A DNA stretch of 64,000 nt from Halobacterium rubrum (lineage in GTDB: Archaea > Halobacteriota > Halobacteria > Halobacteriales > Halobacteriaceae). How positions within the stretch are numbered: the stretch's first letter is position 1; every line of letters starts with the position of its first letter. A program made the position numbers and the translations under genes. The notes under the pieces were generated by a model that saw only the letters and a program-made list of their open reading frames with translations, was not told where the DNA came from and ran no database searches. Of the stretch, positions 26,402 through 35,631 are shown in pieces. The stretch spans positions 186,001-250,000 of the forward strand of contig NZ_JAJQQZ010000002.1 of assembly GCF_021729015.1 (NCBI RefSeq), given 5' to 3'.

Positions 26402-27067
26402 TCACTCCGGGTAGTCCGGGTCCAGTTCCACGACCTCCGGGTCGCGGTCCGGCGGCGTCCAGCCGGCAGCGAGGTCGAGGAACTGCACGAGGATGCGGGC
26501 CGTCGCCCCCCAGACTGTGTAGCCGTCCACGTGGAAGAAGTGCACCAGAGCCTCGCCGTACTCGGGGTGCGTGCGCTTCTCGAGTTCGTAGTTCGACGAG
26601 TCCGTCAACCCCGAAATCGGGAGCACGGCGACCTCCTCGACCTCGCGCTCGTCGGGGTCGTACTCGCGGCCCGGCACCCGGGCGACGAACGGCGTCACCG
26701 AGTAGTCGGTGATGGTGGCGATGTCGTCGAGCTGGCCGACGAACCGGACCTCCGACCGCCGCAGCCCGATCTCCTCCTCGGCTTCCCGGGCGGCCGTGTC
26801 CCGGAGGTCGACGTCGCTGGGCTCCCGGCCGCCGCCGGGGAAGCTCATCTGGCCGGGATGCTCGCCGAGGTGGTCGGCGCGTTTCGTGAACACGAGCGCT
26901 GGCTCGCCGTACGCGCTGCCGTCACCGTCGGCCCCGCCGCTCGTCGGGCCGCTCCAGCCGCCGTCCCGCTCGCTGTCCTCGTCGACGACCGGCACGAGCA
27001 CGGCGGCGTCCCGGTCCTGGTCGGTGACGCGGACCGGCCGGTGGGCGGCTACCCCGGAGAGGTCCAT
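26402..27067 (-). CDS. CoA-pyrophosphatase-type Nudix hydrolase
   Basis: A 221-residue Nudix enzyme. The stretch FTKRADHLGEHPGQMSFPGG matches the CoA pyrophosphatase signature (LLTxRxxxLxxHxGQxxFPGG), followed by the Nudix box with TAAREAEEEIGL, whose Glu residues bind Mg2+. It should split CoA or acyl-CoA into 3',5'-ADP and phosphopantetheine. An acidic insertion (GGADGDGSAY region) between strands 2 and 3 is not found in bacterial members. It follows a small unknown gene in a minus-strand series that begins with an MFS gene. Confidence 0.88.
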   Translation of the reverse strand: MDLSGVAAHRPVRVTDQDRDAAVLVPVVDEDSERDGGWSGPTSGGADGDGSAYGEPALVFTKRADHLGEHPGQMSFPGGGREPSDVDLRDTAAREAEEEIGLRRSEVRFVGQLDDIATITDYSVTPFVARVPGREYDPDEREVEEVAVLPISGLTDSSNYELEKRTHPEYGEALVHFFHVDGYTVWGATARILVQFLDLAAGWTPPDRDPEVVELDPDYPE

Positions 27068-27121
27068 GTCGGAGGCGACGGGGGCGACGGCCTTAATTCA
27101 CGCGTCTACCGCAGTCCCTGC

Positions 27122-27577
27122 TCAGTCGCCGTCCGCGAGCGCCGCGCGGACGTCCGCGAGGTCGACCGGCGCCCACGCCTCGGCGTCGTACGTGACGTCC
27201 ACGAGGTAGCGCGCGCGGTCGCTGCCCGCCTCGGCGTGGTCGGCGTCCGTCGTCAGCCGGTTCCGCACCGCCGCTGCGAGTTCCTCGCGGGAGATGTCTC
27301 GGCGGTCCACGTTGCCGAGAATGTGCGGGAGGTCCTCGGCGCCGTCCGGCGGCTCCGGAAACGCGACGGGGCCGGGCGCGAACACCTCGGTCGCCTCGTT
27401 GTCGTCGCTCGCTGCGCTCTCGACGCCGACGAGGTAGTAGTCCCGGACCGCCTCGTCGACGTCGGCGTCGATGTCCTCGTCCCGCCGGAACGACAGCTCG
27501 TCGAGGGCGCGGTCGAACTCCTCGCGCGTCAGTCCGCCGAAGAGGTCCGCGATGCCCGCCAGGTGGTCGCCGTCCAT
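27122..27577 (-). CDS. Conserved haloarchaeal protein, unknown function
   Basis: A 151-residue acidic protein beginning MDGDHLAGIADLFGGLTREE and containing alpha-helical stretches (FDRALDELSFRRDEDID, DEAVRDYYLVGVE) and a Pro-rich middle (VFAPGPVAFPEPPDGAEDL). The C-terminal ARYLVDVTYDAEAW and VDLADVRAAL look like a strand-helix pair. No motif known to me. The ATG at 27577 lies 27 bases after the GpgS gene stop, and codon use is normal, so it is a real gene in the GpgS-Nudix cluster. Confidence 0.75.
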   Translation of the reverse strand: MDGDHLAGIADLFGGLTREEFDRALDELSFRRDEDIDADVDEAVRDYYLVGVESAASDDNEATEVFAPGPVAFPEPPDGAEDLPHILGNVDRRDISREELAAAVRNRLTTDADHAEAGSDRARYLVDVTYDAEAWAPVDLADVRAALADGD

Positions 27578-27603
27578 GCCTCCGGGTGGCCGCCGCCCCC
27601 GCT

Positions 27604-28698
27604 TCAATCTGGTGCGTCGTCGGCGTCCTCGCTGGCGGCGGCGGCGACCGCCCCGGGGTCCAGCGGGGCGTCGTCCCACGCCGGCAGCCGGGTGTCCTCG
27701 CCCGGCGGCTGGACGGCCTCGGCGTACGTCCCAGTCTGGTCGCGCTCGCCCTCGGCGTCGTACTCGAAGCCGTTGAACGCGGCGTCGGCGCCGTACGCGC
27801 GGACGAACCGGCCGGCGTGCTCGCGGTAGCGCTCGCGGACTGCGTCGTACTCGACGTCGACGCCGGCGTCCTCGACGGCGCGGAACAGCGCGGCGCCGAC
27901 GCCCTCGCTCATCTCCGAGAGCCCCGTCGGCCCGGAGACGGCGCGGTGGTCGTGCTCGTAGCGCCCGAGGTCGACCTGTGCGGCGCCGTCGAGGCCCGCG
28001 AGCCGGTAGGCCTCCCCGAGTGTCCCGACCTCGAGGCCCCACTCGCGCTGCACGCGCAGGCCGCGAGCGGTCTCGCTGGTCAGCCCGCACTCGCCGGCGA
28101 GCGCGTACCGGAACGACCCCAGGAAGTCCAGCACGTCGTGGTCGTGGGTGTCCTCGAGGGCAGCGACGAGGGGCTCGTAGAACAGCCGGAACAGCCGGCC
28201 GTACAGCCGGTCGTTCTCCACGCGAGCGTAGTACCCCTTCGAGAACTCGAAACCGTCCGCCAGCGGGAACAGCAGCTTGCGGACGTCCCGGGCCTCGTAG
28301 GTGTCCGTGTCGGCGTCGTGCAGTACGACGAAGTCCTGGCGGGCGGCGACGCCGAGCGCCAGCCAGACGTCTCGGCCCTTCCCGCGAGCGCCGTCGAGGT
28401 CGGCGTCGGCGAGCAGTTCCCCCACTCGGGGGCCGTCACACCACAGCAGGGTGAGGTCGAGGTCGAAGCCGGCGAGCCACTCACGGAAGTCCGGGACGCG
28501 CTCGGCGGGCGCTCGCAGCGGCACGACGACCTCCGCGGGGTCGACGCGCTCCAGCTCCGAGAACACGCGCTCGGTCGCGAGGCTGGCGTACTCGCGGTCG
28601 GTCATCGGAACGACGACCGCAGCGCGACCCGCTGGCGCCGGCGGGTCGGCGTCGCCGTAGTCGTGGAGCGTCGCCACGCGCTCCTGCGTGTAGTCCAT
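27604..28698 (-). CDS. Glucosyl-3-phosphoglycerate synthase-like GT81 glycosyltransferase
   Basis: A 364-residue GT-A glycosyltransferase. The metal/nucleotide motif is VVLHDADTDTYEARDV, followed by a substrate loop FSKGYYARVENDRLYGRLFR and FRYALAGECGLT, characteristic of GpgS and mannosyl-3-phosphoglycerate synthase. The reaction is transfer of a sugar from a nucleotide donor to 3-phosphoglycerate, a step to the solutes glucosyl- or mannosylglycerate. The donor is not certain. No phosphatase gene for the second step is adjacent, although a Nudix gene is nearby. A link with osmoprotection is family knowledge and not shown by the sequence. Confidence 0.78.
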   Translation of the reverse strand: MDYTQERVATLHDYGDADPPAPAGRAAVVVPMTDREYASLATERVFSELERVDPAEVVVPLRAPAERVPDFREWLAGFDLDLTLLWCDGPRVGELLADADLDGARGKGRDVWLALGVAARQDFVVLHDADTDTYEARDVRKLLFPLADGFEFSKGYYARVENDRLYGRLFRLFYEPLVAALEDTHDHDVLDFLGSFRYALAGECGLTSETARGLRVQREWGLEVGTLGEAYRLAGLDGAAQVDLGRYEHDHRAVSGPTGLSEMSEGVGAALFRAVEDAGVDVEYDAVRERYREHAGRFVRAYGADAAFNGFEYDAEGERDQTGTYAEAVQPPGEDTRLPAWDDAPLDPGAVAAAASEDADDAPD

Positions 28699-28725
28699 AC
28701 GCTACGGGCAGGGGCGCCGGGGGAA

Positions 28726-29925
28726 TTAGCTTGCGCCCTGCGGCAAGCGCCCCGCCCGCTGGAGTACCACGAGGCCGACGACGAGCACGCCGAGGCCGGC
28801 GGCGGCCGTGCGGAAGATGGCGTCGTAGGCGAACCCGGTACCGAGCAGCGTACCGACGACCACGCTGCCGAACGCCTGCACGATCATCATCGTCGCGCTG
28901 TAGCCGGCGTACGCCGACCCGCGGTCGCTGTCCGGCAGGCTGTCCAGCAGGAAGGTGTCGATGGCGGGGAAGAGGCTGTGGATGACGTACCCCAGGAAGA
29001 GGGAGACGACGGCGACGCCCAGCGTGCCCTCGACGACCGTCATCGCGAGCAGCGTGACGACGAACGACCCGAGGACGGCGAGCATCAGGGGCACGTGCCG
29101 GAAGCGGTCGGCGAGCCGGCCCGTGTACCAGAACGCCGGAACGCCCGCCGCGAACACGACCGTCAGCAGGACGTTCGCGGTGCGCTCGGGGACGCCTTTC
29201 GTCTCGACGAGGTACTTCGGGTAGAAGTTGAAGAAGCCGTTCCAGACGAGCCCGGTGACGCCGACGATGACGACGCCGAGCGCGACGACGCGGTACTGGC
29301 GGCGGATGCCGCCGAGCAGGTCGCGGTCGGCGCCGGCCGCGTCGGGCAGGTCGGCGCGCTTCGCGGTGACGTACAGCACGAGCGTGACGACGGCGGCGGC
29401 CGCCGACAGGAGGTAGAACGGCGCGCGCCACGTGTAGTGGACGAGCAGCACGCGACCGACCAGCAGCGGTGCGAGCGCGGCGGCGAGCTGCGAGGCCGTG
29501 CCGTGGACGCCGATGACGCGCCCGACACGGTCGGGGAACAGCTCGCTCACGAGGGGGTTGGCGGCGACGAAGTAGACGCCCGACGCCAGCCCGACGAGCA
29601 GCGCACCGACCATCACCAGCTCGATGGTGGGCGCGAGCGTCATCAGCGCCGACGCCACCGTGAGCAGGGCGCCCGTGCCGAGCACGACCCGGTGGCGGGC
29701 GACGCGCGTGAGGAGGTAGCCGGTGGGGAGCCGGGGGAGCGCGCTACCCAGCCACGCCAGCGTCGCCACCAGCCCGACGGCGGCGTCGCTCGCGGCGAAG
29801 AACTCCTGGAGCGGCGCCACCAGTGGCGCGAACACGACCCGGCCGAAGTTCACGAGGAAGACGAGCGCGCACAGCGACCCGAAGAGGGGGAGCCGGCGCG
29901 CGTCGCCGTCGCTGGTCGGAGCCAC
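28726..29925 (-). CDS. MFS transporter
   Basis: A 399-residue permease of about 12 helices. The loop 2-3 signature reads TGYLLTRVARHR, and a central charged loop (KRADLPDAAGADRD) separates the halves. The N-terminal helix pattern (FLVNFGRVVFAPLVAPLQEFF) is typical of haloarchaeal MFS proteins of the nitrate/sugar-like group, but the substrate is not predictable. It is the first gene of a minus-strand series with GpgS, a small unknown gene and Nudix; gaps are 27-54 bases. Confidence 0.86.
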   Translation of the reverse strand: MAPTSDGDARRLPLFGSLCALVFLVNFGRVVFAPLVAPLQEFFAASDAAVGLVATLAWLGSALPRLPTGYLLTRVARHRVVLGTGALLTVASALMTLAPTIELVMVGALLVGLASGVYFVAANPLVSELFPDRVGRVIGVHGTASQLAAALAPLLVGRVLLVHYTWRAPFYLLSAAAAVVTLVLYVTAKRADLPDAAGADRDLLGGIRRQYRVVALGVVIVGVTGLVWNGFFNFYPKYLVETKGVPERTANVLLTVVFAAGVPAFWYTGRLADRFRHVPLMLAVLGSFVVTLLAMTVVEGTLGVAVVSLFLGYVIHSLFPAIDTFLLDSLPDSDRGSAYAGYSATMMIVQAFGSVVVGTLLGTGFAYDAIFRTAAAGLGVLVVGLVVLQRAGRLPQGAS

Positions 29926-30033
29926 ACGGCGGCTTCTCGGCGGGCGGGCACAACGCTTCCGGTTCCGGCCACCGACGCGGGTCAGTGGTTAACACGTAAC
30001 TACCGAAGGACCCCGGTGTGGTACGCCGGACGT

Positions 30034-30201
30034 ATGAGCTCCATTAACAAGGCGCTTCGGTCCGGCGCGGTACGCAAAGACACGTACGAGCGGCTCGTCT
30101 GCGTGGACTGCGATACGCGCCTCGTCACGCAGGACCGCGGCGGCGTCGGGTGGCGGCGCGCGTGTCCGAGCTGCGGCCGCGAGTGGAAGCAGATACGGTA
30201 A
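30034..30201 (+). CDS. HVO_0758-like zinc-finger microprotein
   Basis: A 55-residue protein with two CxxC pairs, CVDC (23-26) and CPSC (46-49), forming a treble-clef-like zinc site. The frame INKALRSGAVRKDTYERLVC and the C-terminal GREWKQIR match the haloarchaeal zinc-finger family typified by HVO_0758. The Haloferax HVO_0758 protein folds around zinc and influences biofilm formation and swarming. ATG at 30034 lies about 40 bases after an AT-rich element (29987-29999, ggttaacacg). The gene ends 3 bases before the end of the opposite-strand aldo-keto reductase gene. Confidence 0.88.
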   Translation: MSSINKALRSGAVRKDTYERLVCVDCDTRLVTQDRGGVGWRRACPSCGREWKQIR

Positions 30202-30204
30202 CGG

Positions 30205-31293
30205 CTACTCGAAGACGGCGTCGAAGGCGTCCGCGCCGAGCGGTTCGAACTCGCCGGCGCGGGCGTTCTCCCTGGCGTGCTCGGGGCTGGTCGTCCCCGC
30301 GAGCGAGCTCGTCACGCCGGGCGCGCTCCGCGCGAAGTTCAGGCTGCGCTGGGCGGGCGTGTCCCCGGAGAGCTTCGCGTCGACGTCCTCGGGGACGCCG
30401 GACAGCACCTCGCCCTGCGCCAGACTCGCCGACGTGAACACGCTCAGCCCGGCCTCGTGGGCGTACCAGAGTACGCTCTGGGGGCCGTCGGGGCCTTCCT
30501 GTGACTCGACGGTGAACGCGTCCGCCATGTAGACGTTGAACGGCACCTGGATGGCGCGCAGGTGCGTCGCCGTGTTCCCGACCGTCTTCGCCGCGCTCCG
30601 CGCCCGCGAGATGACTTCCCCGAGGTCGAGGAAGCGCTCGTGGTCCCGCGCCACCCGGAACGCGTCCCACGTCGCCACGCCGTAGTGAACGATGTCTCCA
30701 GCAGCCACGCGCTCCTCCAGCCGCTCGAACGTCGCCTCGAGCTGGTCGTACACCTCGCCTGCGGGCCGTTCGTCGAGCTGGGTCTCGGGGTTGTGGACGT
30801 AGTAGAGGTCGATGGTGTCCAGTCCGAGATTCTCCAGCGACCGGTCGACCATCGCGTCCACGAACCCCGGCGCGATGCTGTGGCTGCCGGCCGCGAGGTC
30901 GTCGGCGTCGACCAGACCGCGGTCGACGAACTCGCGCTGGACGTACTGTGCGGGGTTCTCGGGTCGCTCGCCGTCGAACGGAACGAACCCGCCCTTCGTC
31001 GCGACGAAGGCGGCGTCCCGGTCGACGTCGCTGTCCCGGACCGCGCGCCCGACGACCCGCTCGCTGCGCTGGTGACGGTAGTTCACGGCGGTGTCGAGGA
31101 CGTTCACGCCCGACTCGAGGGCAGCCTGCACGGTCTCGTAGAGCGCGTCGTCGACCGCGTCGGTCGGGTCGCCGAGGTAGGTGCCGAGGCCGACGCTGGA
31201 GACGGCTCGGTCGCCCACGCGCCGGAAGTACGTGCGCGCCGTCTCCTCGCCGAACCGCTCCTTGTAGTCGAAGGTCCCGTCGGCTGTAGCCAT
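30205..31293 (-). CDS. Aldo-keto reductase
   Basis: A 362-residue TIM-barrel NADPH-dependent reductase. Catalytic residues can be placed: Asp and Tyr in VNVLDTAVNYRHQRSE, Lys in FVATKGGF and His in YYVHNPE. The C-terminal SAPGVTSSLAGTTSPEHARE is the cofactor-binding end. It is longer than canonical AKRs because of an insertion of about 45 residues after FVPFDGERPENPAQY. The substrate is unknown. It follows the SDR gene by 20 bases on the same strand, so it may be co-transcribed as the last gene of the series that starts at 41199. Confidence 0.88.
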   Translation of the reverse strand: MATADGTFDYKERFGEETARTYFRRVGDRAVSSVGLGTYLGDPTDAVDDALYETVQAALESGVNVLDTAVNYRHQRSERVVGRAVRDSDVDRDAAFVATKGGFVPFDGERPENPAQYVQREFVDRGLVDADDLAAGSHSIAPGFVDAMVDRSLENLGLDTIDLYYVHNPETQLDERPAGEVYDQLEATFERLEERVAAGDIVHYGVATWDAFRVARDHERFLDLGEVISRARSAAKTVGNTATHLRAIQVPFNVYMADAFTVESQEGPDGPQSVLWYAHEAGLSVFTSASLAQGEVLSGVPEDVDAKLSGDTPAQRSLNFARSAPGVTSSLAGTTSPEHARENARAGEFEPLGADAFDAVFE

Positions 31294-31313
31294 ACCCGTG
31301 GTTCGGCCGGCCG

Positions 31314-32207
31314 CTACTTGTACTCGCCGCGTTCGAACGTCTCGACGGCAGCTCGGTACCCCTCCCTGAACGTCGGGTACGCGAACTCGTAGCCGAGCTC
31401 GCGGAGCCGGTCGTTCGAGCAGCGCTTCCTCGTGCGGAGCCGTCGCTCGGCGGGCGTCGAGAGGTCGCCGGCCTCGATGCGTTCCTCGACGGTCTGCTTC
31501 TCGGGGTGGTCGACGCCGGCCTCGTCGGCGAGCCAGTCGGCGAACGTCCACTTGTCGACCGGCTCGTCGTCCACCGCCAGCAACACGTCCTCGTCGACGG
31601 CCGCGAGCGCGAACCGAACGACGCCGGCGGCGTCGTCACGGTGCACCATGTTCAGGTACCCCTCGGTGACGGGGCCCTCGAGGTACCGGAGCAGCCTGTA
31701 GCGGTCCGGGCCGTAGAGCCCCGCGAATCGCACCACGGTCGGGTCCATCCCGTACACGGGGGCCTCGTCGAGCGCCACGCGCTCCGCGTCGACGAGCACC
31801 TCGGTCTTCTCTGTCGTCGGGTCCAGCGGCGTCGCCTCCTCGACCCAGCCGCCGTCGTGGTCGCCGTACACGCCCGTGCTCGACGTGTAGACGAACTGGT
31901 CGGGGGTGTCCGCACGGGTGCCGAAGTGCTCGACGGCCGTCCGCAGCCCGTCGACGTACACCTCGCGGGCCGCCTCGGCGCCCCGGCCGCCCGAGGACGC
32001 TGCAAACACGACGGCGTCCACGTCCGGCACCGCCGCCAGCGAGTCGGCGTCGGTCACGTCGGCCTGCACGGCCTCGGCGCCCGTCTCGCGGACCGCCGTC
32101 AGGCCGTCCTCGGAGCGCCGGACGCCGACGGCGTCGTGGCCGCCGGCCTCGAGCTGGCGCGCGAGTTCGAGCCCGACGTACCCACACCCGAGGATGGCGA
32201 CGTCCAT
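31314..32207 (-). CDS. Atypical SDR (YeeZ-like) NAD(P)-binding epimerase/reductase-like protein
   Basis: A 297-residue Rossmann protein. VAILGCGYVGLELARQLEAG is the dinucleotide motif (GxGxxG), and VYTSSTGVYGD lies on strand 5. The catalytic YxxxK of classical extended SDRs cannot be found: the matching segment reads PTTEKTEVLVDAERV, without Tyr. It is therefore an atypical SDR of the YeeZ type and may bind NAD(P) without classic chemistry. Its start ATG overlaps the stop of the upstream gene (TGATG), so translation is coupled. Confidence 0.8.
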   Translation of the reverse strand: MDVAILGCGYVGLELARQLEAGGHDAVGVRRSEDGLTAVRETGAEAVQADVTDADSLAAVPDVDAVVFAASSGGRGAEAAREVYVDGLRTAVEHFGTRADTPDQFVYTSSTGVYGDHDGGWVEEATPLDPTTEKTEVLVDAERVALDEAPVYGMDPTVVRFAGLYGPDRYRLLRYLEGPVTEGYLNMVHRDDAAGVVRFALAAVDEDVLLAVDDEPVDKWTFADWLADEAGVDHPEKQTVEERIEAGDLSTPAERRLRTRKRCSNDRLRELGYEFAYPTFREGYRAAVETFERGEYK

Positions 32208-32638
32208 CAGTAGGGGTTCTCCGACGCGATGTACCGGTGGATGCGCGCGTACTCGGCGAGCGTCATCGGCTGCCGGCCCTCCAGCTTCTGCTGGAGCTCC
32301 TTCGCGTCGTAGTCGTCGTCCAGCCCGCTGGCGAGCGCGTCCACGTCCATCACGGCCGAGCTCATCTGGAGCATCAGGTGGTCCTGTACCTCCGCGAGCA
32401 GCGCGTCCGCCGGCGGGTAGTCGTCGCTCGCGGCGAGCACGCCGGCCGCCTCCTCGACGGTGAGCTCGGGCGACTCGCCGTTCGCGAGCGCCTCGAGCAC
32501 GCCTTCCGCCACGCCGGACGCGGCCGTCACGTCGTCCACGCCCGCTTCCTCGACGACGCCCGACAGCGTCGCTTCGTAGTCCGCGCGGACCGCCTCGGCG
32601 GTCGTCTCCTCGGGGTCCCGAAGTTCGTCGGTAAACAC
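32207..32638 (-). CDS. DUF5791-like haloarchaeal protein
   Basis: A 143-residue acidic, mostly helical protein beginning with the GTG at 32638. It includes TTAEAVRADYEATLSGVVEE, a stretch LTVEEAAGVLAASDDYPPAD, and the C-terminal QPMTLAEYARIHRYIASENP. The pattern is that of the DUF5791 family as I remember it; its function is unknown. Its stop overlaps the start of the SDR gene (TGATG), and it lies 23 bases after the long pilus-operon gene, so it might be the tail of that transcript. Confidence 0.68.
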   Translation of the reverse strand: MFTDELRDPEETTAEAVRADYEATLSGVVEEAGVDDVTAASGVAEGVLEALANGESPELTVEEAAGVLAASDDYPPADALLAEVQDHLMLQMSSAVMDVDALASGLDDDYDAKELQQKLEGRQPMTLAEYARIHRYIASENPY

Positions 32639-32661
32639 GCGACACTGTACGCACCCGGGCT

Positions 32662-35631
32662 TCAAGGGGACTGCGCTTGCCAGCCGGGCGACGTCTCCGT
32701 TGCACCCCCGGACGTGTCGCCGACACCCCGTGGACCCGGCGGGACGACGACGCCGACAGTCGCGTTCACGCTGAACGCCACGCGTTCGTTCGCGCCGACC
32801 GGGTCCAGCCGCCCGTCGCCGTTCACGTCGAACGCGACCGACTCGTCCGTCCGGACGTAGGCGGTGCCGTTCCCGCCTCCGACTGGCGACCCGCCCTCGG
32901 CTCGCACCGTGAACGTCTCCCACGAGCCCTGGACGTCGACCGACCACGCGTTCGCCGTCGCGTACCACGACCCGGGCACGGGAGCGAGCGGCAGTCCGGC
33001 CGGCAGGGCGCCCATGTCCGGCACGCCCGCTCGCCGTGCGGCTTCCTCGGCGAGCGCTCCGCTGGTCGCGTCGACGGCCTCCACGGCTGCCGACTCGACG
33101 ACTGCGTGCGCCGCCCGCGACGTCTCCCGGACGAGTGTCGAGTCCACGCGCACCCGTCCCTTCGTGGCCACGCTGTCGGCGTTCGCGCGCAGTCTGGCGT
33201 CCAGCCGGTCCCGCTCGCGGGCGTCGGCGTCCGCGACGGCCGCGGCCTCGGCGGCGACCGCGCGAGCGGCAGAGCCGTTCGCCACGGCGATAGCGCGCCC
33301 CGAAACAGTCGGCCACTGGGCGAGCGCTCGCCGGGTTGCCGCCCGGCGCTCCCGGCTCGAGAGCGAGACTGGCGATTCTGCGAGCACACCGCCGTAGGCG
33401 ACGCGGGCGTCCGCGACGCCGTCTCGGACGGCCTCGCGGAGGTCGTCACGCTGGCGAGCGAGCGTCCCGTTCGCTTCAGCGTCGAGCGCCCGGTTCGTGC
33501 CCGCGAGCGTTTGCCCGGCCCGACTGAGGCCGACGCTATCGGGCGGATCGGGCAGCACCGCCGACACGACCGCTTCGGCGATTGCGCCGTGTGGCGCCGT
33601 GAACCAGTTCTCGTTCCGCGCCGCGAGCGGGTGGTAGGCCGTCGACACGGCTGCCGTCTCCGGCGTCACCTCGCCGAGCGTGAGGTAGGGTGGCGTCCCA
33701 TCGACGGCGGTCACCGGGCCGTCGGCCGCGTCTCCGGCGGTGCTGGCTGGCGGCTGCTGGACCCCGCGGTCGGCCAGTTCGCCGCCGAGCGATGCCACAC
33801 CGCCGCCGCGGTCGCGCTCGCGGAGGTCGGCGACGACCAGTGCGAGGTACGTCTCTCGCGCCGCAGCCGCTGCGCGAGCCTCGACTGTTTCGTACCCGGA
33901 GCCGACGTCGTGCAACTGCCAGACGCGGTCGACGAGCTCGCCTGTCGGGTTGGTGCTGTCCGCCAGGTCACCAGTGGAGAGGTCGACGGTAACGTTCCGG
34001 GCGTCGTCACGCAGGCGAGCGACCCCCCGAGCGGCGCGCTCCCTGACAGACGACGGGACGTCTGGTCGGACGAGCGCGCGCTCCTCGACGTTCGCGTCGC
34101 CGGCGACAGCGCGGCGCGCGACGGCGTCGACACCGCCGGCGTCCCGAAGGAGCCGCCGGGTGGCACAGCGCGCGTACCGCTCGTGGAGCGGCGAGCGAAC
34201 CGTCCGCGCGTCGGCGTCGAGGACGGTGTCACTCTCAGTCGAGACAAGTTCGCGGACCGGCGGGTCGACGCTGTACGCGACGCCGACGGTCACTCTGTCC
34301 GTCGTCCGCGTGGTCTCGGTGACAGTCCGGGTCTCGCTGCCGTTGCTGTACCGGCTCGTTCTGGTCTCGGTCGTGACGACGCGCCGCCCGACTGCGTCGA
34401 CCTGTCGACCAGCGACATCGACACTCCCCGGTGGTGCCGACTCCACGGCCACGTCGGTCGTCTGGCTGGTCCCGACGAGGCGCCAGCCGTCGGGGACCGA
34501 CCCGCTGGTCGTCCGGCGCTCGCGCTCGCGAGTCACCGCCACGGACCGGTCGGCGAGGCCGACGAACGCCGCGTCGAGCGTCGCAGCGAGCGACCGTTCA
34601 GCCGTCCCGTCGACGTACCCCACGAAGGCTCTGTCGGCCGTCGCGTTCACCGAGACCGGGATTGTCTGTTCGCTCACGTCGGCGGCCGCCTTCGCCGCCG
34701 CGAACCCGACGTCGACGGCCGTCGCGCTACCGCCGTGGTCGTCGAGGACGCTCGCCGCCCGGGACTTCGCCGACCGCTTCCCGGCAGCGAGCACGTCCCG
34801 GAGTCCCGTCTCGGCGAACGCGCGAGCGTACGCCTCGCCGCCGGCGTCGTCCTGCCGGCCGAAGGCGGCCGCCTGCTGGTCGAGCAGCGCGCGGTTCGCA
34901 GCCAGCGCCACGTGGCGGTTCGCCAGCACGTTCCCGACCGGCGCGCCGGCGTACTGCAGCGGGCCACGCAGCCAGACGACACGGTGGAGGAGATCTGTGA
35001 GCCGGCGGTCGAGTCCTGGTCCCTCGAAGGCGCCGGTGTCGAGCCGTCGCTCGAACTCCTGGGTCCGGTCGTGGAGCGCGAGCGCGGCGCTCTGCACGCG
35101 AACGGTCGCGGCCCGCTCGCGGCGGTCGAGCGTCCGTCCACCGCGGCGAACAGCCGTCTCGATGCCCGCAACTCGGACTTCGACGGTCGACTCGTCGACC
35201 ACTTCCACGGTCGTCCGGTCGATTGCGCGCTCGGCGTCCCGGGTCGTCTGGACGCGGGGCAGTGACGGCGACGCGGTCACGCCGCCAGCTGTCGCGTCGA
35301 GCGTTCGGAGCGCGCGCTCGACGCGAGCGTAGACTCTGAGCGCCAGCGCGTCGCGGAACGCCGTCTCGTCGCCGAGCGCGTCGCCGTACCGGCTATCGGC
35401 GGGCGAGACGACCGGATTTCTGGCGGCGTTCCGCAGCGCGGTCCGGGCGGCGCTCGCGAGCGCGGCGTCGACGCCGGTCTGCGCCCGGTCGAGTGCGCGG
35501 TCGCCGCGAGTCCGGTCGGGCGCGGTCTCCCGCCCGGCGAGCACGGTTGCGGCAGTCGCGCTCGCCACGAGGAGGACGACACCGACGAGTGCGAACGGGA
35601 CGCGGCCGCGGTCGTCGTCGGCGAGCCTCAC
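32662..35631 (-). CDS. Large TadG-like surface protein of a pilus/secretion-like operon
   Basis: A 989-residue protein with one N-terminal membrane helix (about residues 11-30, preceded by DDRGRVPFALVGVV) and a very long extracytoplasmic part, mostly helical with many Arg/Asp. This RGxxPFALVG start is like the pseudopilin-like TadE/TadG start, with positive charge before the helix. Near the C-terminus a calcium-loop-like DVNGDGRLDP occurs. I see no other domain. The GTG start 35631 overlaps the stop of the upstream gene by four bases (GTGA). In haloarchaeal annotation this position is held by an uncharacterised DUF family (DUF7286, as I recall). I infer a structural or tip subunit of a Tad-like machine. 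Confidence 0.7.
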   Translation of the reverse strand: MRLADDDRGRVPFALVGVVLLVASATAATVLAGRETAPDRTRGDRALDRAQTGVDAALASAARTALRNAARNPVVSPADSRYGDALGDETAFRDALALRVYARVERALRTLDATAGGVTASPSLPRVQTTRDAERAIDRTTVEVVDESTVEVRVAGIETAVRRGGRTLDRRERAATVRVQSAALALHDRTQEFERRLDTGAFEGPGLDRRLTDLLHRVVWLRGPLQYAGAPVGNVLANRHVALAANRALLDQQAAAFGRQDDAGGEAYARAFAETGLRDVLAAGKRSAKSRAASVLDDHGGSATAVDVGFAAAKAAADVSEQTIPVSVNATADRAFVGYVDGTAERSLAATLDAAFVGLADRSVAVTRERERRTTSGSVPDGWRLVGTSQTTDVAVESAPPGSVDVAGRQVDAVGRRVVTTETRTSRYSNGSETRTVTETTRTTDRVTVGVAYSVDPPVRELVSTESDTVLDADARTVRSPLHERYARCATRRLLRDAGGVDAVARRAVAGDANVEERALVRPDVPSSVRERAARGVARLRDDARNVTVDLSTGDLADSTNPTGELVDRVWQLHDVGSGYETVEARAAAAARETYLALVVADLRERDRGGGVASLGGELADRGVQQPPASTAGDAADGPVTAVDGTPPYLTLGEVTPETAAVSTAYHPLAARNENWFTAPHGAIAEAVVSAVLPDPPDSVGLSRAGQTLAGTNRALDAEANGTLARQRDDLREAVRDGVADARVAYGGVLAESPVSLSSRERRAATRRALAQWPTVSGRAIAVANGSAARAVAAEAAAVADADARERDRLDARLRANADSVATKGRVRVDSTLVRETSRAAHAVVESAAVEAVDATSGALAEEAARRAGVPDMGALPAGLPLAPVPGSWYATANAWSVDVQGSWETFTVRAEGGSPVGGGNGTAYVRTDESVAFDVNGDGRLDPVGANERVAFSVNATVGVVVPPGPRGVGDTSGGATETSPGWQAQSP

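Noticed and set aside
23819-27829. A very long plus-strand open frame opposite the LLM, FAD, Nudix and GpgS genes
   Set aside because: Antisense shadow in GC-rich DNA; residues are Val/Arg/Gly-rich with no motif, while the minus-strand genes have clear families.
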